Source: Pantoea sp. WMus005
GTDB taxonomy: Bacteria; Pseudomonadota; Gammaproteobacteria; Enterobacterales; Enterobacteriaceae
Reading direction: 5' to 3'
DNA: 64,000 bases
NCBI RefSeq assembly: GCF_013415305.1
Contig: NZ_JACBXU010000005.1
Coordinates: forward strand, 1 to 64,000
Positions 10,170-19,105 of the stretch are shown here, piece after piece. Numbering within the stretch: the first letter of the stretch is position 1; every line of letters starts with the position of its first letter. A model generated the notes under the pieces. It was not told where the DNA came from. It was given only the letters and a program-made list of their open reading frames with translations, and ran no database searches. The translations under genes and the position numbers were made by a program.

Positions 10170-11051
10170 TTACAGCTGGCTCCAGAAAGCACTGATCAGC
10201 GGCTCTCCGAGCCGCTTTTTTTGCACGCAAATGCCGAGTTCGAAGGGTGCAACCGAGTCAATATTCTCCAGTAACAGCACGCGGTTACGCACCGGGTCCG
10301 GGCTGTTCTCCAGCACCACATCCGGCAACAGTGCAATACCACAGCCCAGCGCCACCATCGAGACAATCGCCTCATGACCCGATACTGTGGCGTAAATCAC
10401 CGGATTCGGTATGCGCTGACGGCGGAACCAGAGGTCGATACGCCGTCGTGCAGGCCCCTGCACCGGCAGGATAAACGGAATTTTTGACCAGTCGGGCTGC
10501 GGCTGTGTGGCCTGGGTGCGAACAGCACAGGGCAGCGCAGGCGCAATCAGTACCAGCGGGATCAGCCCCAGTGGCATAAAATCAATGCTGGCGGGCAGGG
10601 TTTCAGGCCGTCCCGCAATCGCCAGATCAGCATCGCCGGAGTGCACTTTTTCCACCGCATCCGCGGCATCGCCGGTATCCAGTTTGATTTCGACCTGCGG
10701 ATGTTCAGCGCGAAAGCGGTCAAGGATTGGCGGCAGATGACTATAGGCCGCCGTCACAGAACAGAACAGGCGTAGTTCGCCGCTGAGTGACGGGCCGTTA
10801 AGATCCATCACATGGCGCAGTTGCTGATACTGCAACAGTGTCTGCTGGGCAAACTGGCGCAGGCGTTCGCCCGCTTCCGTCAGCGTTACGGTGCGGTTAT
10901 CGCGCAGAAACAGCGCATGGCCGACATCTTCTTCAAGCCGCTGGATCTGGCGTGACAGCGTAGAAGGGCTGACGTGCATAGCACGCGCAGTGCGCCCGAA
11001 GTGGCAGCTTTCTGCCAGATGAAGAAACAGTTTCAGATCCCGTAAATCCAT
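10170..11051 (-). CDS. ilvY: LysR-type activator IlvY
   Basis: A 293-aa LysR regulator with [26 protein letters not shown] (about residues 18-40). IlvY activates the divergent ilvC when acetolactate or acetohydroxybutyrate, the IlvC substrates, is bound. It is placed between ilvA and ilvC as in E. coli and has the usual length. The ATG start is 162 bp from ilvC, leaving room for the shared operators. Its last codons contain the ilvA terminator hairpin. Confidence 0.96.
   Translation of the reverse strand: MDLRDLKLFLHLAESCHFGRTARAMHVSPSTLSRQIQRLEEDVGHALFLRDNRTVTLTEAGERLRQFAQQTLLQYQQLRHVMDLNGPSLSGELRLFCSVTAAYSHLPPILDRFRAEHPQVEIKLDTGDAADAVEKVHSGDADLAIAGRPETLPASIDFMPLGLIPLVLIAPALPCAVRTQATQPQPDWSKIPFILPVQGPARRRIDLWFRRQRIPNPVIYATVSGHEAIVSMVALGCGIALLPDVVLENSPDPVRNRVLLLENIDSVAPFELGICVQKKRLGEPLISAFWSQL
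10198..10222 (+). terminator. ilvGMEDA terminator inside the ilvY 3' end
   Basis: AGCGGCTC-TCC-GAGCCGCT followed by seven T, 28 nt after the ilvA stop. It is embedded in the ilvY reading frame on the other strand, so coding and termination functions share the same DNA. Confidence 0.9.
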
Positions 11052-11074
11052 GTGCGCGTCGCCTCTGGGTGGTG

Positions 11075-11121
11075 TTGCATTTATTGCAATGTGACGTTGT
11101 TAATATATCAATTTAAGCAAC
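11075..11121. promoter_or_regulatory. IlvY tandem operators (candidate O1 and O2)
   Basis: Two dyads lie between ilvY and ilvC. The first is TTGCATTTATTGCAA (11075-11089), a T-N11-A LysR box. The second, 11096-11121, begins GTTG and ends GCAAC with an AT-rich centre. This agrees with the E. coli arrangement in which one IlvY dimer binds near ilvY and the second near the ilvC -35. The ilvC -10 may be CATATGAT near 11134. Confidence 0.72.
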
Positions 11122-11213
11122 AGAATTCCTGTCATATGATGGGGTCATTCGCGGCGCTGCATGATTCGCCGTTCCTGAACAAAAAAAGCAAACACAACCT
11201 TACCGGAGTACTC

Positions 11214-12689
11214 ATGGCTAACTATTTCAACACATTGAACCTGCGCAACCAGCTGGCGCAATTAGGCAAATGTCGTTTCATGGCGCGTGATGAATTCGCG
11301 GATGGTGCCAGTTTCCTGAAAGGCAAAAAAGTCGTTATCGTTGGCTGTGGTGCGCAGGGCCTGAACCAGGGTCTGAACATGCGTGATTCCGGTCTGGACG
11401 TCGCCTATGCACTGCGTGCCGAAGCGATTGCGGAAAAACGCCCTTCATGGCGCAAAGCGACCGATAACGGTTTCAAAGTGGGGACTTACGAAGATCTGAT
11501 CCCGCAGGCTGACCTGGTGGTTAACCTGACTCCAGACAAGCAGCACTCTGCTGTAGTTCAGGCTGTTCAGCCGCTGATGAAAGATGGCGCTGCACTGGGT
11601 TACTCACACGGTTTCAACATCGTTGAAGTGGGCGAAAGCATTCGTAAAGACATCACCGTCGTGATGGTGGCACCGAAGTGCCCGGGTACTGAAGTGCGTG
11701 AAGAGTACAAACGTGGCTTTGGTGTGCCGACGCTGATCGCGGTTCACCCGGAAAACGATCCAAAAGGCGAAGGCATGGCGATTGCTAAAGCCTGGGCAGC
11801 AGCGACTGGCGGCGATCGTGCTGGCGTACTGGAGTCCTCCTTCGTAGCAGAAGTGAAATCAGACCTGATGGGTGAGCAGACTATCCTGTGCGGTATGTTG
11901 CAGGCCGGTTCACTGCTCTGCTTCGACAAGCTGGTGGCTGAAGGGACCGACCCGGCTTACGCAGAAAAACTGATTCAGTTCGGCTGGGAAACCATCACCG
12001 AGTCACTGAAATTTGGTGGTATCACCCTGATGATGGATCGTCTTTCTAACCCGGCGAAGCTGCGCGCTTATGCACTGTCGGAACAGCTGAAAACCATCAT
12101 GGCGCCGCTGTTCCAGAAGCACATGGATGACATCATCTCCGGTGAATTCTCTTCCGGCATGATGGCTGACTGGGCGAATGATGATAAAAACCTGCTGACC
12201 TGGCGTGAAGAGACCGGCCAGACCGCATTCGAAACCGCCTCACAGTATGAAGGCAAAATCGAAGAGCAGGAGTACTACGACAAAGGTGTTGTGATGGTAG
12301 CGATGGTTAAAGCGGGCGTTGAGCTGGCGTTTGAAACCATGGTAGACGCTGGCATCATTGAAGAGTCTGCTTACTACGAATCACTGCATGAGCTGCCGCT
12401 GATTGCGAATACCATCGCCCGTAAGCGTCTGTATGAAATGAACGTGGTTATCTCTGATACTGCCGAATATGGTAACTATCTGTTCTCCTTCGCCGCAGTT
12501 CCGCTGCTGAAAGAGTTCATGACCACATTGCAGCCAGGCGATCTGGGTAAAGCGGTTGAAGGCACGCAGGTCGACAATGCGCAGCTGCGTGACGTCAACG
12601 AAGCCGTTCGCCAGCATCCGATTGAAACCGTTGGCCGCAAACTGCGTGGCTACATGACCGACATGAAGCGTATCGCTGTCGCGGGCTAA
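11214..12689 (+). CDS. ilvC: Ketol-acid reductoisomerase (class II, NADP+)
   Basis: A 491-aa enzyme performing alkyl migration and NADPH reduction of acetolactate/acetohydroxybutyrate. The nucleotide-binding loop is [11 protein letters not shown]. The length marks the long class II form with a duplicated knotted C-terminal domain; Mg-binding acids are in the DLMGEQT and later E-rich stretches. Start ATG 11214 has CCGGAG upstream and gives [11 protein letters not shown], the family N-terminus; an upstream in-frame ATG at 11052 lies in the operator region and was rejected. It is transcribed separately from ilvGMEDA, driven by IlvY. Confidence 0.97.
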   Translation: MANYFNTLNLRNQLAQLGKCRFMARDEFADGASFLKGKKVVIVGCGAQGLNQGLNMRDSGLDVAYALRAEAIAEKRPSWRKATDNGFKVGTYEDLIPQADLVVNLTPDKQHSAVVQAVQPLMKDGAALGYSHGFNIVEVGESIRKDITVVMVAPKCPGTEVREEYKRGFGVPTLIAVHPENDPKGEGMAIAKAWAAATGGDRAGVLESSFVAEVKSDLMGEQTILCGMLQAGSLLCFDKLVAEGTDPAYAEKLIQFGWETITESLKFGGITLMMDRLSNPAKLRAYALSEQLKTIMAPLFQKHMDDIISGEFSSGMMADWANDDKNLLTWREETGQTAFETASQYEGKIEEQEYYDKGVVMVAMVKAGVELAFETMVDAGIIEESAYYESLHELPLIANTIARKRLYEMNVVISDTAEYGNYLFSFAAVPLLKEFMTTLQPGDLGKAVEGTQVDNAQLRDVNEAVRQHPIETVGRKLRGYMTDMKRIAVAG

Positions 12690-12717
12690 TAAACCTCTTC
12701 ACCATTTTCAGCAAAAC

Positions 12718-12742
12718 AAACCCCGGCTTGCCGGGGTTTTTT
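12718..12742 (+). terminator. ilvC terminator
   Basis: AACCCCGGC-TT-GCCGGGGTT hairpin followed by a T-run, 29 nt after the ilvC stop. Confidence 0.93.
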
Positions 12743-12996
12743 ATTTGTGAACACTGCCTGGAAGGTTCGCTGTAGGAACGGTGCCTGCACTGCCTGCTTC
12801 GCTGTAAGATCGAGCCTGTACAGGCAATACGGTCAGATCGGAAAGACGCAAAACCCGCCATCCCTGGCATGCTCGGCCCGCGCGATTACGCACCTCATCC
12901 CTGAGCCTTTCGCCTGACCTCAGGGCGATGCTTTTTAGCCCTTCAGGGGTCATGTCTATCCCCTGATGCCCCCTCTGTTTACTGAATCCAATCCAT
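12743..12996. other. Intergenic segment with several dyads, no gene supported
   Basis: About 250 bp between the ilvC and yhjE terminators. An open frame on the minus strand has no Shine-Dalgarno, no recognisable family and an Arg/Gly/Ser-rich composition typical of noncoding GC-rich DNA. Short inverted repeats occur, for example TCAGGGG (about 12932) with CCCCTGA (about 12959). It may be an extragenic repeat, but I cannot test copy number. It lies at the break in E. coli-like gene order. Confidence 0.4.
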
Positions 12997-13022
12997 AAAA
13001 AAACCCGGCGGCTGCCGGGTTT
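12997..13022 (-). terminator. yhjE terminator
   Basis: On the minus strand AAACCCGGC-AGCC-GCCGGGTTT followed by seven T, 23 nt beyond the yhjE stop. Confidence 0.92.
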
Positions 13023-13044
13023 CACTGATCTTCATCCAATCGGA

Positions 13045-14376
13045 TTAAACGTCATACAGCGTCTGATTACGTGTCTCTTTACAGGCGAGTAACGCAATCA
13101 GCGTCAGTACGGCCATCGATGCCAAATACAGCCCCACCGCCTGCAAACCATAATGCGCATTCAGCCAGGTCGCGATATAAGGCGCAACGGAGGCACCCAG
13201 AATCGAGGAGAGGTTATAGGAGAACGATGCGCCGGTATAACGCACTTCCGTCGGGAACAGCTCTGGCAGCAGCGCGCCCATCGGGCCAAACGTCAGCCCC
13301 ATAATGCTCAGACCCAGCAGCAGAAACGCCATCACCAGTGCCTGCGAACCCGAACCGAGCATCGCCGGGAACAGGAACGAAAACGCGATTATCATCAGCG
13401 TGATAGTAATCATCGTCTTGCGACGACCAAAACGGTCAGCCAGCAAACCGGCAATCGGCACCATCACGCCAAAACCGATCACCGCCAGCATCAGCATCCA
13501 CAGCATGCTGTTACGCGGGATGCCCAGACCAGCAGGCGCTGCCGTGGTGCCATAACTCATCGAATAGACAGTCATGATATAGAACAGCGTATAAGTCGCC
13601 AGCATGATAAAGGTGCCGAGAATCGTGGCGGTCAGATGCTTGCTCAGCAGCGCCGCAATCGGCACGCGAACCTGCTTCTTCTCTTTCTGCACTTTGGCAA
13701 ACACCGGGCTTTCATGCAGTGACACGCGGACATAGAGGCCAATCAACACCAGCACTGCAGAGAGAATAAACGGCACGCGCCAGCCCCACTGCATAAATTG
13801 CTCGTCGGTCAGCAGCCATGAAAGCAGCAAAAAAGTCCCGTTAGCGAAGAAAAAGCCAATCGGCGCACCCAGTTGAGGGAACGAACCATAAAGCGCACGC
13901 TTCTTTGCCGGTGCATTTTCCGTCGCCAGCAGCGCCGCGCCACCCCATTCACCGCCCAGCCCCAGTCCCTGACCAAAACGCGCCAGCGCCAGTAGCAGCG
14001 GTGCCATCACGCCGATCGTCTCATAGCTGGGCAGCAGACCAATTACCACGGTAGAAATGCCCATGGTCAGCAGCGAGGCAACCAGCGTGGCTTTGCGACC
14101 CACGCGATCGCCAAAATGACCAAACACCGCTGAGCCAATCGGACGCGCGATAAAGGCGATAGCGAAAGTGGCCAGCGACTGTAGCGTCGCGACCGTGGCA
14201 TCACCCTGCGGGAAGAAAATGTGCGGGAAAACAATCACCGCAGCCGTGGCATAAATATAAAAGTCGAAGAATTCGATGGCCGTACCGACCAGCGAGGCAA
14301 TCACCACTTTACTGCGTGAGTTAACCGGCGTGGGATCCTGCTGTTTGTCGAGCGTGTCTGTGAGAGAGGCTTGCAT
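13045..14376 (-). CDS. yhjE: MHS-family MFS transporter YhjE
   Basis: A 443-aa inner-membrane major facilitator with 12 predicted transmembrane segments, of the metabolite:H+ symporter family (relatives ShiA, ProP, KgtP). The signatures GTAIEFFDFYIYATAAVIVFP near residue 31, FGHFGDRVGRK in loop 2-3 and GLLADRFGRRKT in loop 8-9 are clear. Resemblance to E. coli YhjE runs through the whole length, as does the neighbouring yhjD. The substrate is not known; a carboxylic acid or zwitterion is usual for the family. It is transcribed away from ilvC and has its own terminator. Confidence 0.92.
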   Translation of the reverse strand: MQASLTDTLDKQQDPTPVNSRSKVVIASLVGTAIEFFDFYIYATAAVIVFPHIFFPQGDATVATLQSLATFAIAFIARPIGSAVFGHFGDRVGRKATLVASLLTMGISTVVIGLLPSYETIGVMAPLLLALARFGQGLGLGGEWGGAALLATENAPAKKRALYGSFPQLGAPIGFFFANGTFLLLSWLLTDEQFMQWGWRVPFILSAVLVLIGLYVRVSLHESPVFAKVQKEKKQVRVPIAALLSKHLTATILGTFIMLATYTLFYIMTVYSMSYGTTAAPAGLGIPRNSMLWMLMLAVIGFGVMVPIAGLLADRFGRRKTMITITLMIIAFSFLFPAMLGSGSQALVMAFLLLGLSIMGLTFGPMGALLPELFPTEVRYTGASFSYNLSSILGASVAPYIATWLNAHYGLQAVGLYLASMAVLTLIALLACKETRNQTLYDV

Positions 14377-14574
14377 AACTGTTTCTTATTTGTAAATACA
14401 GACAAAGAATCTTACGCATCTGCCAGAGCGCATTCAATGATGAAAACCCGCGCCGCGTCTGGCTTCAGCGGGTGAAAAGTGGATAATTTGTGTGGTACTG
14501 CGAATAGCGGGTGATACCGGGGTAAACCGGACGATATCTGGCGGGATACTCTAAGAAAGGGCTAAATAAAAGTG

Positions 14575-14623
14575 ACCCCTCAGCTATTCATCCTGTTATC
14601 TGATGAAAAAATAGCCGAGGGGT
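14575..14623 (-). terminator. Hairpin after yhjD, probable terminator
   Basis: ACCCCTCAGCTATT (14575) pairs with AATAGCCGAGGGGT (14610) with one mismatch, a 14-position stem. On the minus strand it lies 26 nt beyond the yhjD stop and is followed by CACTTTTATTT. The loop of about 21 nt is long for a terminator. It separates yhjD from yhjE. Confidence 0.72.
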
Positions 14624-14648
14624 GATATTTTCCGCTGTTGTTAACGGA

Positions 14649-15668
14649 TTACGATGTTTTGTGTCGGGAGGCGCTGCCCCCTTCGCGCATCTGTGGGTCA
14701 TCTTTATATTTGGCCGTGGCGATCCATGCCGCACAGAACAGCGTCAGGCGGGCAAAGAAGTAGAAGAACGCCATCAGGCCGAGTACGGAACCAAAGGCCG
14801 CACCGGAAGGCGACGTCGCCATCTTCGGCAGCGTCAGCGTCATGACAAACTTGATCACCTCAAAGCCGATTGCCGCCAGCAGTGTGCCGCGGAACAGTGC
14901 TTTTTTACGCGGCTTATGACGCGGCAGGATCCAGAAAATCCACAGGAACAGCAGATAGTTAGCCATGACAGAAATCGAAGTGGCGATGATGGTCAGTGCA
15001 GGCCGTAACCAGTCGATGCCATCCAGGCCCAGTGCACTCACGATAGAGGCCTGCGCAGAACCGGCTACCGAGGTCAGCGACAGCGTAATCACCAGCGCCA
15101 GCATCAGGCCAGCCAGCGATAGCAGATCGCGGATGTAACGTTTCCAGATTTTCTCTTTGTCATCCGGTTTGCGTTCCCAGACGTCGCGCGACTGGGCACG
15201 AATCGCTTCACGCAGGTTGCCCATCCAGTTAAGACCGGAGTAGAGCGCCAGCAGTAAACCGGTGATACCCACGGTGGCGCGCTGTTGAATGGCGGTATTC
15301 ACCGTATTCTTCAACGTGGTCGCCAGCGTCGGATCGCTGATGCTGCTGACAATTTTGTTGATGATATCAGTCAGCAGATCCGGATTCGATGCCAGCACAA
15401 AACCCACGGCGGCAAATGACACCATCAGAATGGGAATCAGCGACAAAAACGAGAAATAGGTAATGGCCGCACCAAACTGGCTGCCGAGCCGATCGTTAAA
15501 GCGGTCAAGGGCACGGATAAAATGCGCCACCGCAGGAATAGCCTGAAACCAGGTGGCGAAACGCGACACGCGATCAATGGATTCATCCACGGTGTGATTG
15601 CCGGTTTTAATGTCGATAAGCGGCTTATGTGGCTGCAAATCCTGTGGGTTTTCCTGCTTGTCTGTCAT
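14649..15668 (-). CDS. yhjD: Inner-membrane protein YhjD (YihY/BrkB family)
   Basis: A 339-aa protein with six predicted membrane spans and the family core RLGSQFGAAITYFSFLSLIPILMVSFA. It is close to E. coli YhjD over its whole length (337 aa). In E. coli, a point mutation in yhjD suppresses loss of the lipid A flippase MsbA when Kdo is absent, so a link to lipid or LPS transport has been suggested, but its normal role is unknown. Gene order with yhjE and yhjC is as in E. coli. Start ATG 15668. Confidence 0.92.
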   Translation of the reverse strand: MTDKQENPQDLQPHKPLIDIKTGNHTVDESIDRVSRFATWFQAIPAVAHFIRALDRFNDRLGSQFGAAITYFSFLSLIPILMVSFAAVGFVLASNPDLLTDIINKIVSSISDPTLATTLKNTVNTAIQQRATVGITGLLLALYSGLNWMGNLREAIRAQSRDVWERKPDDKEKIWKRYIRDLLSLAGLMLALVITLSLTSVAGSAQASIVSALGLDGIDWLRPALTIIATSISVMANYLLFLWIFWILPRHKPRKKALFRGTLLAAIGFEVIKFVMTLTLPKMATSPSGAAFGSVLGLMAFFYFFARLTLFCAAWIATAKYKDDPQMREGGSASRHKTS

Positions 15669-15713
15669 AGACCTTCACTGTCCTGTTTATCATTAAAATC
15701 AAAGTATAGCCGC

Positions 15714-16613
15714 TCAGGTGACGTACTCCTGTAACACCTGACTCAGCCACTCCATAAATACCCGCACGCGACGTGCCACATTGCGGCGGTGCGGATAGAG
15801 CAGATGGATTGGCATCGGTCTGGCGGGGAAGCGATGCAACACTTCCACCAGCTCGCCCCTTTCCAGTAATGTCTGAATCCCGGCGGCAGGCACCTGAATA
15901 ATGCCTAATCCTGCCAGACAGGCGGCACGATAGGTTTCAGTACTGTTCACCGTCACCACGCCGCCGGTATGAACGTAATGGCACTGCCTGCCATCAAAAT
16001 ATTCAAATCCGGGTGATGCCTGACCGAGCTGCTGGCTGTAATGCACCATCGCATGCTGCGACAGCTCTTCGAGACGCGTCGGCATGCCGAACCGCGAAAG
16101 GTAGCCAGGGCTGGCACAGTTGATCAAGGTGTGGGTACCAATTTTTCGCGCAATCAGGCCTGAATCTTTGAGTTCTCCGACCCGAAGTACACAATCAAAC
16201 CCTTCGCGGATAACATCCACCTGCCGGTCGCTGCTGCTCAGCTCAATCTCCACACCGGGGTAGTGCTGCAAAAATTCTGGCAGCCTTGGCAGGACAAAAC
16301 CGGTGGCCATCGCTACCGACATATCGACCCGCAGTTTACCGCTGAGTGAGGCGGGTTCGTGCTGGAACAGGCTGTCTAAATCGTCAATCATCGACAATAA
16401 ATCCAGACAGCGATCGTAATAAACTAATCCATCCTGGGTCAGCTGCACCCGGCGCGTGGTGCGATGCAGCAAACGTGTTGCCATTTGATTCTCCAGCGCC
16501 TGAATCTGTCGCGATACGCTGCCTTTTGGTACGCCTAAACTCTCTGCGGCGCGGGTAAAACTGCCCATTTCGGCCACCCGCACAAACACCTGCATTGCGT
16601 GAATTTTGTCCAT
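15714..16613 (-). CDS. yhjC: LysR-type regulator, YhjC-like
   Basis: A 299-aa LysR regulator beginning MDKIHAMQVFVRVAEMGSFT, with HTH AAESLGVPKGSVSRQIQALE. It resembles E. coli YhjC in sequence, in length (299) and in position next to yhjD and yhjE. A start three codons upstream (GTG 16622) is possible; ATG 16613 matches the family N-terminus better. Neither start has a strong Shine-Dalgarno. It is divergent from an SDR gene 115 bp away, which is a likely target; E. coli YhjC has other neighbours there. Confidence 0.75.
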   Translation of the reverse strand: MDKIHAMQVFVRVAEMGSFTRAAESLGVPKGSVSRQIQALENQMATRLLHRTTRRVQLTQDGLVYYDRCLDLLSMIDDLDSLFQHEPASLSGKLRVDMSVAMATGFVLPRLPEFLQHYPGVEIELSSSDRQVDVIREGFDCVLRVGELKDSGLIARKIGTHTLINCASPGYLSRFGMPTRLEELSQHAMVHYSQQLGQASPGFEYFDGRQCHYVHTGGVVTVNSTETYRAACLAGLGIIQVPAAGIQTLLERGELVEVLHRFPARPMPIHLLYPHRRNVARRVRVFMEWLSQVLQEYVT

Positions 16614-16728
16614 GTTGTTCACCGATTGTTGTCTTTATTGAAACAGTGATGCGCGTTTAACCCTGTTTATAGATCAATAATTCGCGAATATCCTTAACCC
16701 GTGTTCAATTTTTCAACAGGCGAGAGCG

Positions 16729-17487
16729 ATGAATCAGAAAATAGCGTTAATTACCGGTGGAAACCGTGGTTTAGGCCGAAATGGAGCCTTAAAACTGGCT
16801 GCCAGAGGCACCGATATCATTCTGACGTACCGCAGCCATGCCGATGAGGCGCAGGCGGTCGTAAAGGAAATTGAGGCGCTGGGAAGGCGCGCCGTGGCGC
16901 TGGCCCTGGATGTCGGCGAAACCGGCCAGTTCGATCGCTTTGTCGGAGAAGTGAATCAGGCGCTTCAGCAGCAGTGGCAATGTGAGCGCTTTGATTATTT
17001 AGTGAACAATGCCGGTCACGGACACTACAAGCCCTTTACCGACACCACCGAGGCGGAATTTGATGCGCTGGTTAATGTGCATTTTAAAGGGCCTTACTTT
17101 CTCACCCAGAAGCTGCTGCCGCTGATCAACGACGGCGGCCGCATCCTGAATATTTCCAGCGGCCTGACCCGGCTGGTCTATCCTGGCTCTTCGACCTATG
17201 CGTCGATGAAAGGGGCGATGGAAGTCCTGACGCGCTATCAGGCGAAAGAGCTGGGCGAACGGCGCATTCGCGTCAATATCCTGGCGCCTGGCGCGATAGA
17301 GACCGACTTCGGTGGTGGCCGTGTACGCGACACCCGCGAGATTAACGATCAGATTGCCGGACTGACGGCGCTTGGCCGGGTCGGACTGCCGGATGATATC
17401 GGCGATGCCATCAGTGCGATCCTGAGTGACGAAACCGGCTGGATTACCGCGCAGCGTATTGAAGCGTCAGGCGGTCAGGGAATTTAA
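16729..17487 (+). CDS. Short-chain dehydrogenase/reductase (SDR)
   Basis: A 252-aa classical SDR. The NAD(P)-binding motif TGGNRGLGRNGA is at residues 9-20, NNAGHGHY near residue 90, catalytic Ser in ISSGLTR, and YxxxK in YASMKGA (about residues 157-161). An Arg in the loop after beta-2 (TYRSHAD) suggests NADP(H) preference. The substrate cannot be told from sequence. It is divergent from the LysR gene at 15714, a common regulator-reductase pair. A hairpin follows the stop. Confidence 0.85.
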   Translation: MNQKIALITGGNRGLGRNGALKLAARGTDIILTYRSHADEAQAVVKEIEALGRRAVALALDVGETGQFDRFVGEVNQALQQQWQCERFDYLVNNAGHGHYKPFTDTTEAEFDALVNVHFKGPYFLTQKLLPLINDGGRILNISSGLTRLVYPGSSTYASMKGAMEVLTRYQAKELGERRIRVNILAPGAIETDFGGGRVRDTREINDQIAGLTALGRVGLPDDIGDAISAILSDETGWITAQRIEASGGQGI

Positions 17488-17492
17488 CGGCG

Positions 17493-17524
17493 GGCGGCGT
17501 CGCGGTTAACACGACGCCGCCGCC
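17493..17524. terminator. Hairpin between convergent SDR and phzF-like genes
   Basis: GGCGGCGTCG (17493) pairs perfectly with CGACGCCGCC (17512), 10 bp with a 9-nt loop. The tail GCCTTT is T-poor, so it is a probable but not ideal terminator for the SDR gene. Confidence 0.6.
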
Positions 17525-17526
17525 TT

Positions 17527-18375
17527 TCACAGCGTAATGGTGCCATCGATGACGGTAACCGTATTGCCGCCAATCCAGATGGTCTCACCGGCGAAAGATA
17601 CGTTCACCCGGCCTGCACGCTGCAGGGCCGTTCCCTGGCGAACGCGATAGGCGGTGGTATGGCCTGCCGCTGCGAAGTAACGCGCCAGACAGGCGTTGGC
17701 GCTGCCGGTCACCGGATCTTCGGTCAGGCTACCATGCTCTACCAGCAGGCCACGCACTTCATACTGCTCAGGCTCGCCCTCAGGTAAGCGGCCAAACGGC
17801 ATCACGCCCGCCACACCTGCATGTTTAATCAGGCGCTGCAAATCGCTGACATTGGGCTGCAGCGCCAGCACGGCCTCGGCGGAGATCATCGGTACCAGCA
17901 GCCAGCGAATTCCCATATCCACGATGGTCGGGCTTTGCGTCAGATCGAACGCATTGCTGTTAAAGGCGTTCCCCATCAGCGCATCCTGCCACGGCATCAG
18001 GGTGGCAGCAGGTGCGGCAAACGCCAGTTCACCTGTTTCACTCATCTTTACCGTCACGTTACCGACGCCGCACTCCTGCACAATTTCACCCGGTGTACGG
18101 ATTGGCCAGCCCGCCTCCAGTAGCGCGTGCGCGGTGCCCAGCGTCGGATGACCGGCAAATGGCAGCTCGCCTTCCACGGTAAAAATACGTACCCGGTAGT
18201 CCGCCTCTTCGTGCTGTGACGGCAGCACAAAGGTGGTTTCTGACAGGTTAGTCCAGCGGGCAATCGCTGCCAGCTGGCTATCGCTTAACCCCTGAGCATC
18301 CATAATCACCGCCAGCGGATTGCCATTAAAGGCGGATGAGGTAAACACATCGACTTGCTTAAACGCGACCTTCAT
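17527..18375 (-). CDS. PhzF-family isomerase-like protein
   Basis: A 282-aa member of the PhzF/diaminopimelate-epimerase fold family. Diagnostic stretches are DVFTSSAFNGNPLAVI (residues 9-24, family start), LSETTFVLP with the conserved Glu near residue 46, FAGHPTLGTAHAL, and the C-terminal DPVTGSANACLARY. The family includes PhzF of phenazine synthesis, but no other phenazine gene is near, so it is more like E. coli YddE, whose reaction is unknown. Start ATG has AAGGAG 6 nt upstream. Confidence 0.88.
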   Translation of the reverse strand: MKVAFKQVDVFTSSAFNGNPLAVIMDAQGLSDSQLAAIARWTNLSETTFVLPSQHEEADYRVRIFTVEGELPFAGHPTLGTAHALLEAGWPIRTPGEIVQECGVGNVTVKMSETGELAFAAPAATLMPWQDALMGNAFNSNAFDLTQSPTIVDMGIRWLLVPMISAEAVLALQPNVSDLQRLIKHAGVAGVMPFGRLPEGEPEQYEVRGLLVEHGSLTEDPVTGSANACLARYFAAAGHTTAYRVRQGTALQRAGRVNVSFAGETIWIGGNTVTVIDGTITL

Positions 18376-18481
18376 TGTGACTCCTTGCTCTGGGTTCAGT
18401 GTGGCCTTTTCTCTGCCGGATGATTGCTTATAACAGCTAACAGCGTTATCAATAAGTTAAAGATTTTACCGGAGACTCTGA

Positions 18482-19105
18482 ATGCTAACGATCCTGGGAC
18501 GCGCCTCCTCAATCAACGTGCGAAAAGTTTTATGGCTGTGTGACGAGCTTGACCTTGCGTATCAGCGCGAAGAGTGGGGCGACGGCTTCCGCTCAACCCA
18601 CCTGCCGGAATTCATGGCACTGAATCCGAATGCGATGGTGCCGGTTCTGAAAGATGATGACTTTGTGATGTGGGAGTCCAATGCCATTCTGCGCTATCTG
18701 GCGAATGCCTATGGCGGCGAGTGGCTCTATCCTCATCATCCGCAAACGCGGGCGCCTGTGGATCAGTGGATAGACTGGCAAGCCACCGAACTCAACACCT
18801 CCTGGCGCTACGCATTTATGTCGCTGGTGCGAAATTCACCGGCTCATCAGGATCCACGTCTGCTGGCGGCAGCCAGTAAAGGCTGGGCACACACCATGAG
18901 CATTCTCAATCAGCAATTGGAAAAAACCGGTCGCTACGTTGCCGGGCGTAATTTCACGCTGGCAGATATTCCGATCGGTCTGGCGGTGAACCGCTGGTTT
19001 GAAACCCCGCTCGACCATCCCGATTACCCTGCGGTGCGCAATTATTATGAGCGCCTGACTGAACGTCGCGGCTATACCGTCTGGGGCCGCAACGGTACAC
19101 CCTGA
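18482..19105 (+). CDS. Glutathione S-transferase family protein
   Basis: A 207-aa cytosolic GST-type protein. The thioredoxin-like N-terminal domain is [19 protein letters not shown], with Ser in the position often used for glutathione activation, and [22 protein letters not shown] carrying the cis-Pro and ES motif. The helical domain ends with FTLADIPIG, the N-capping box. The substrate is unknown. CCGGAG lies 9 nt upstream of ATG. Its 3' end overlaps the convergent MocR gene by 34 bp, so there is no space for a separate terminator. Confidence 0.88.
   Translation: MLTILGRASSINVRKVLWLCDELDLAYQREEWGDGFRSTHLPEFMALNPNAMVPVLKDDDFVMWESNAILRYLANAYGGEWLYPHHPQTRAPVDQWIDWQATELNTSWRYAFMSLVRNSPAHQDPRLLAAASKGWAHTMSILNQQLEKTGRYVAGRNFTLADIPIGLAVNRWFETPLDHPDYPAVRNYYERLTERRGYTVWGRNGTP

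Noticed and set aside
12830..12845. AGATCGGAAAGACGC resembling an Illumina adapter
   Set aside because: It differs from the adapter sequence after ten bases and lies inside continuous DNA, so it is a coincidence.
12741..13025. Minus-strand ORF of 94 codons between the ilvC and yhjE terminators
   Set aside because: No Shine-Dalgarno, it runs through the yhjE terminator hairpin, and its composition is that of random GC-rich DNA. No family recognised.
17527..18375. Phenazine biosynthesis cluster suggested by the PhzF-like gene
   Set aside because: No phzA-E or phzG is nearby; the protein fits the wider PhzF/YddE family.
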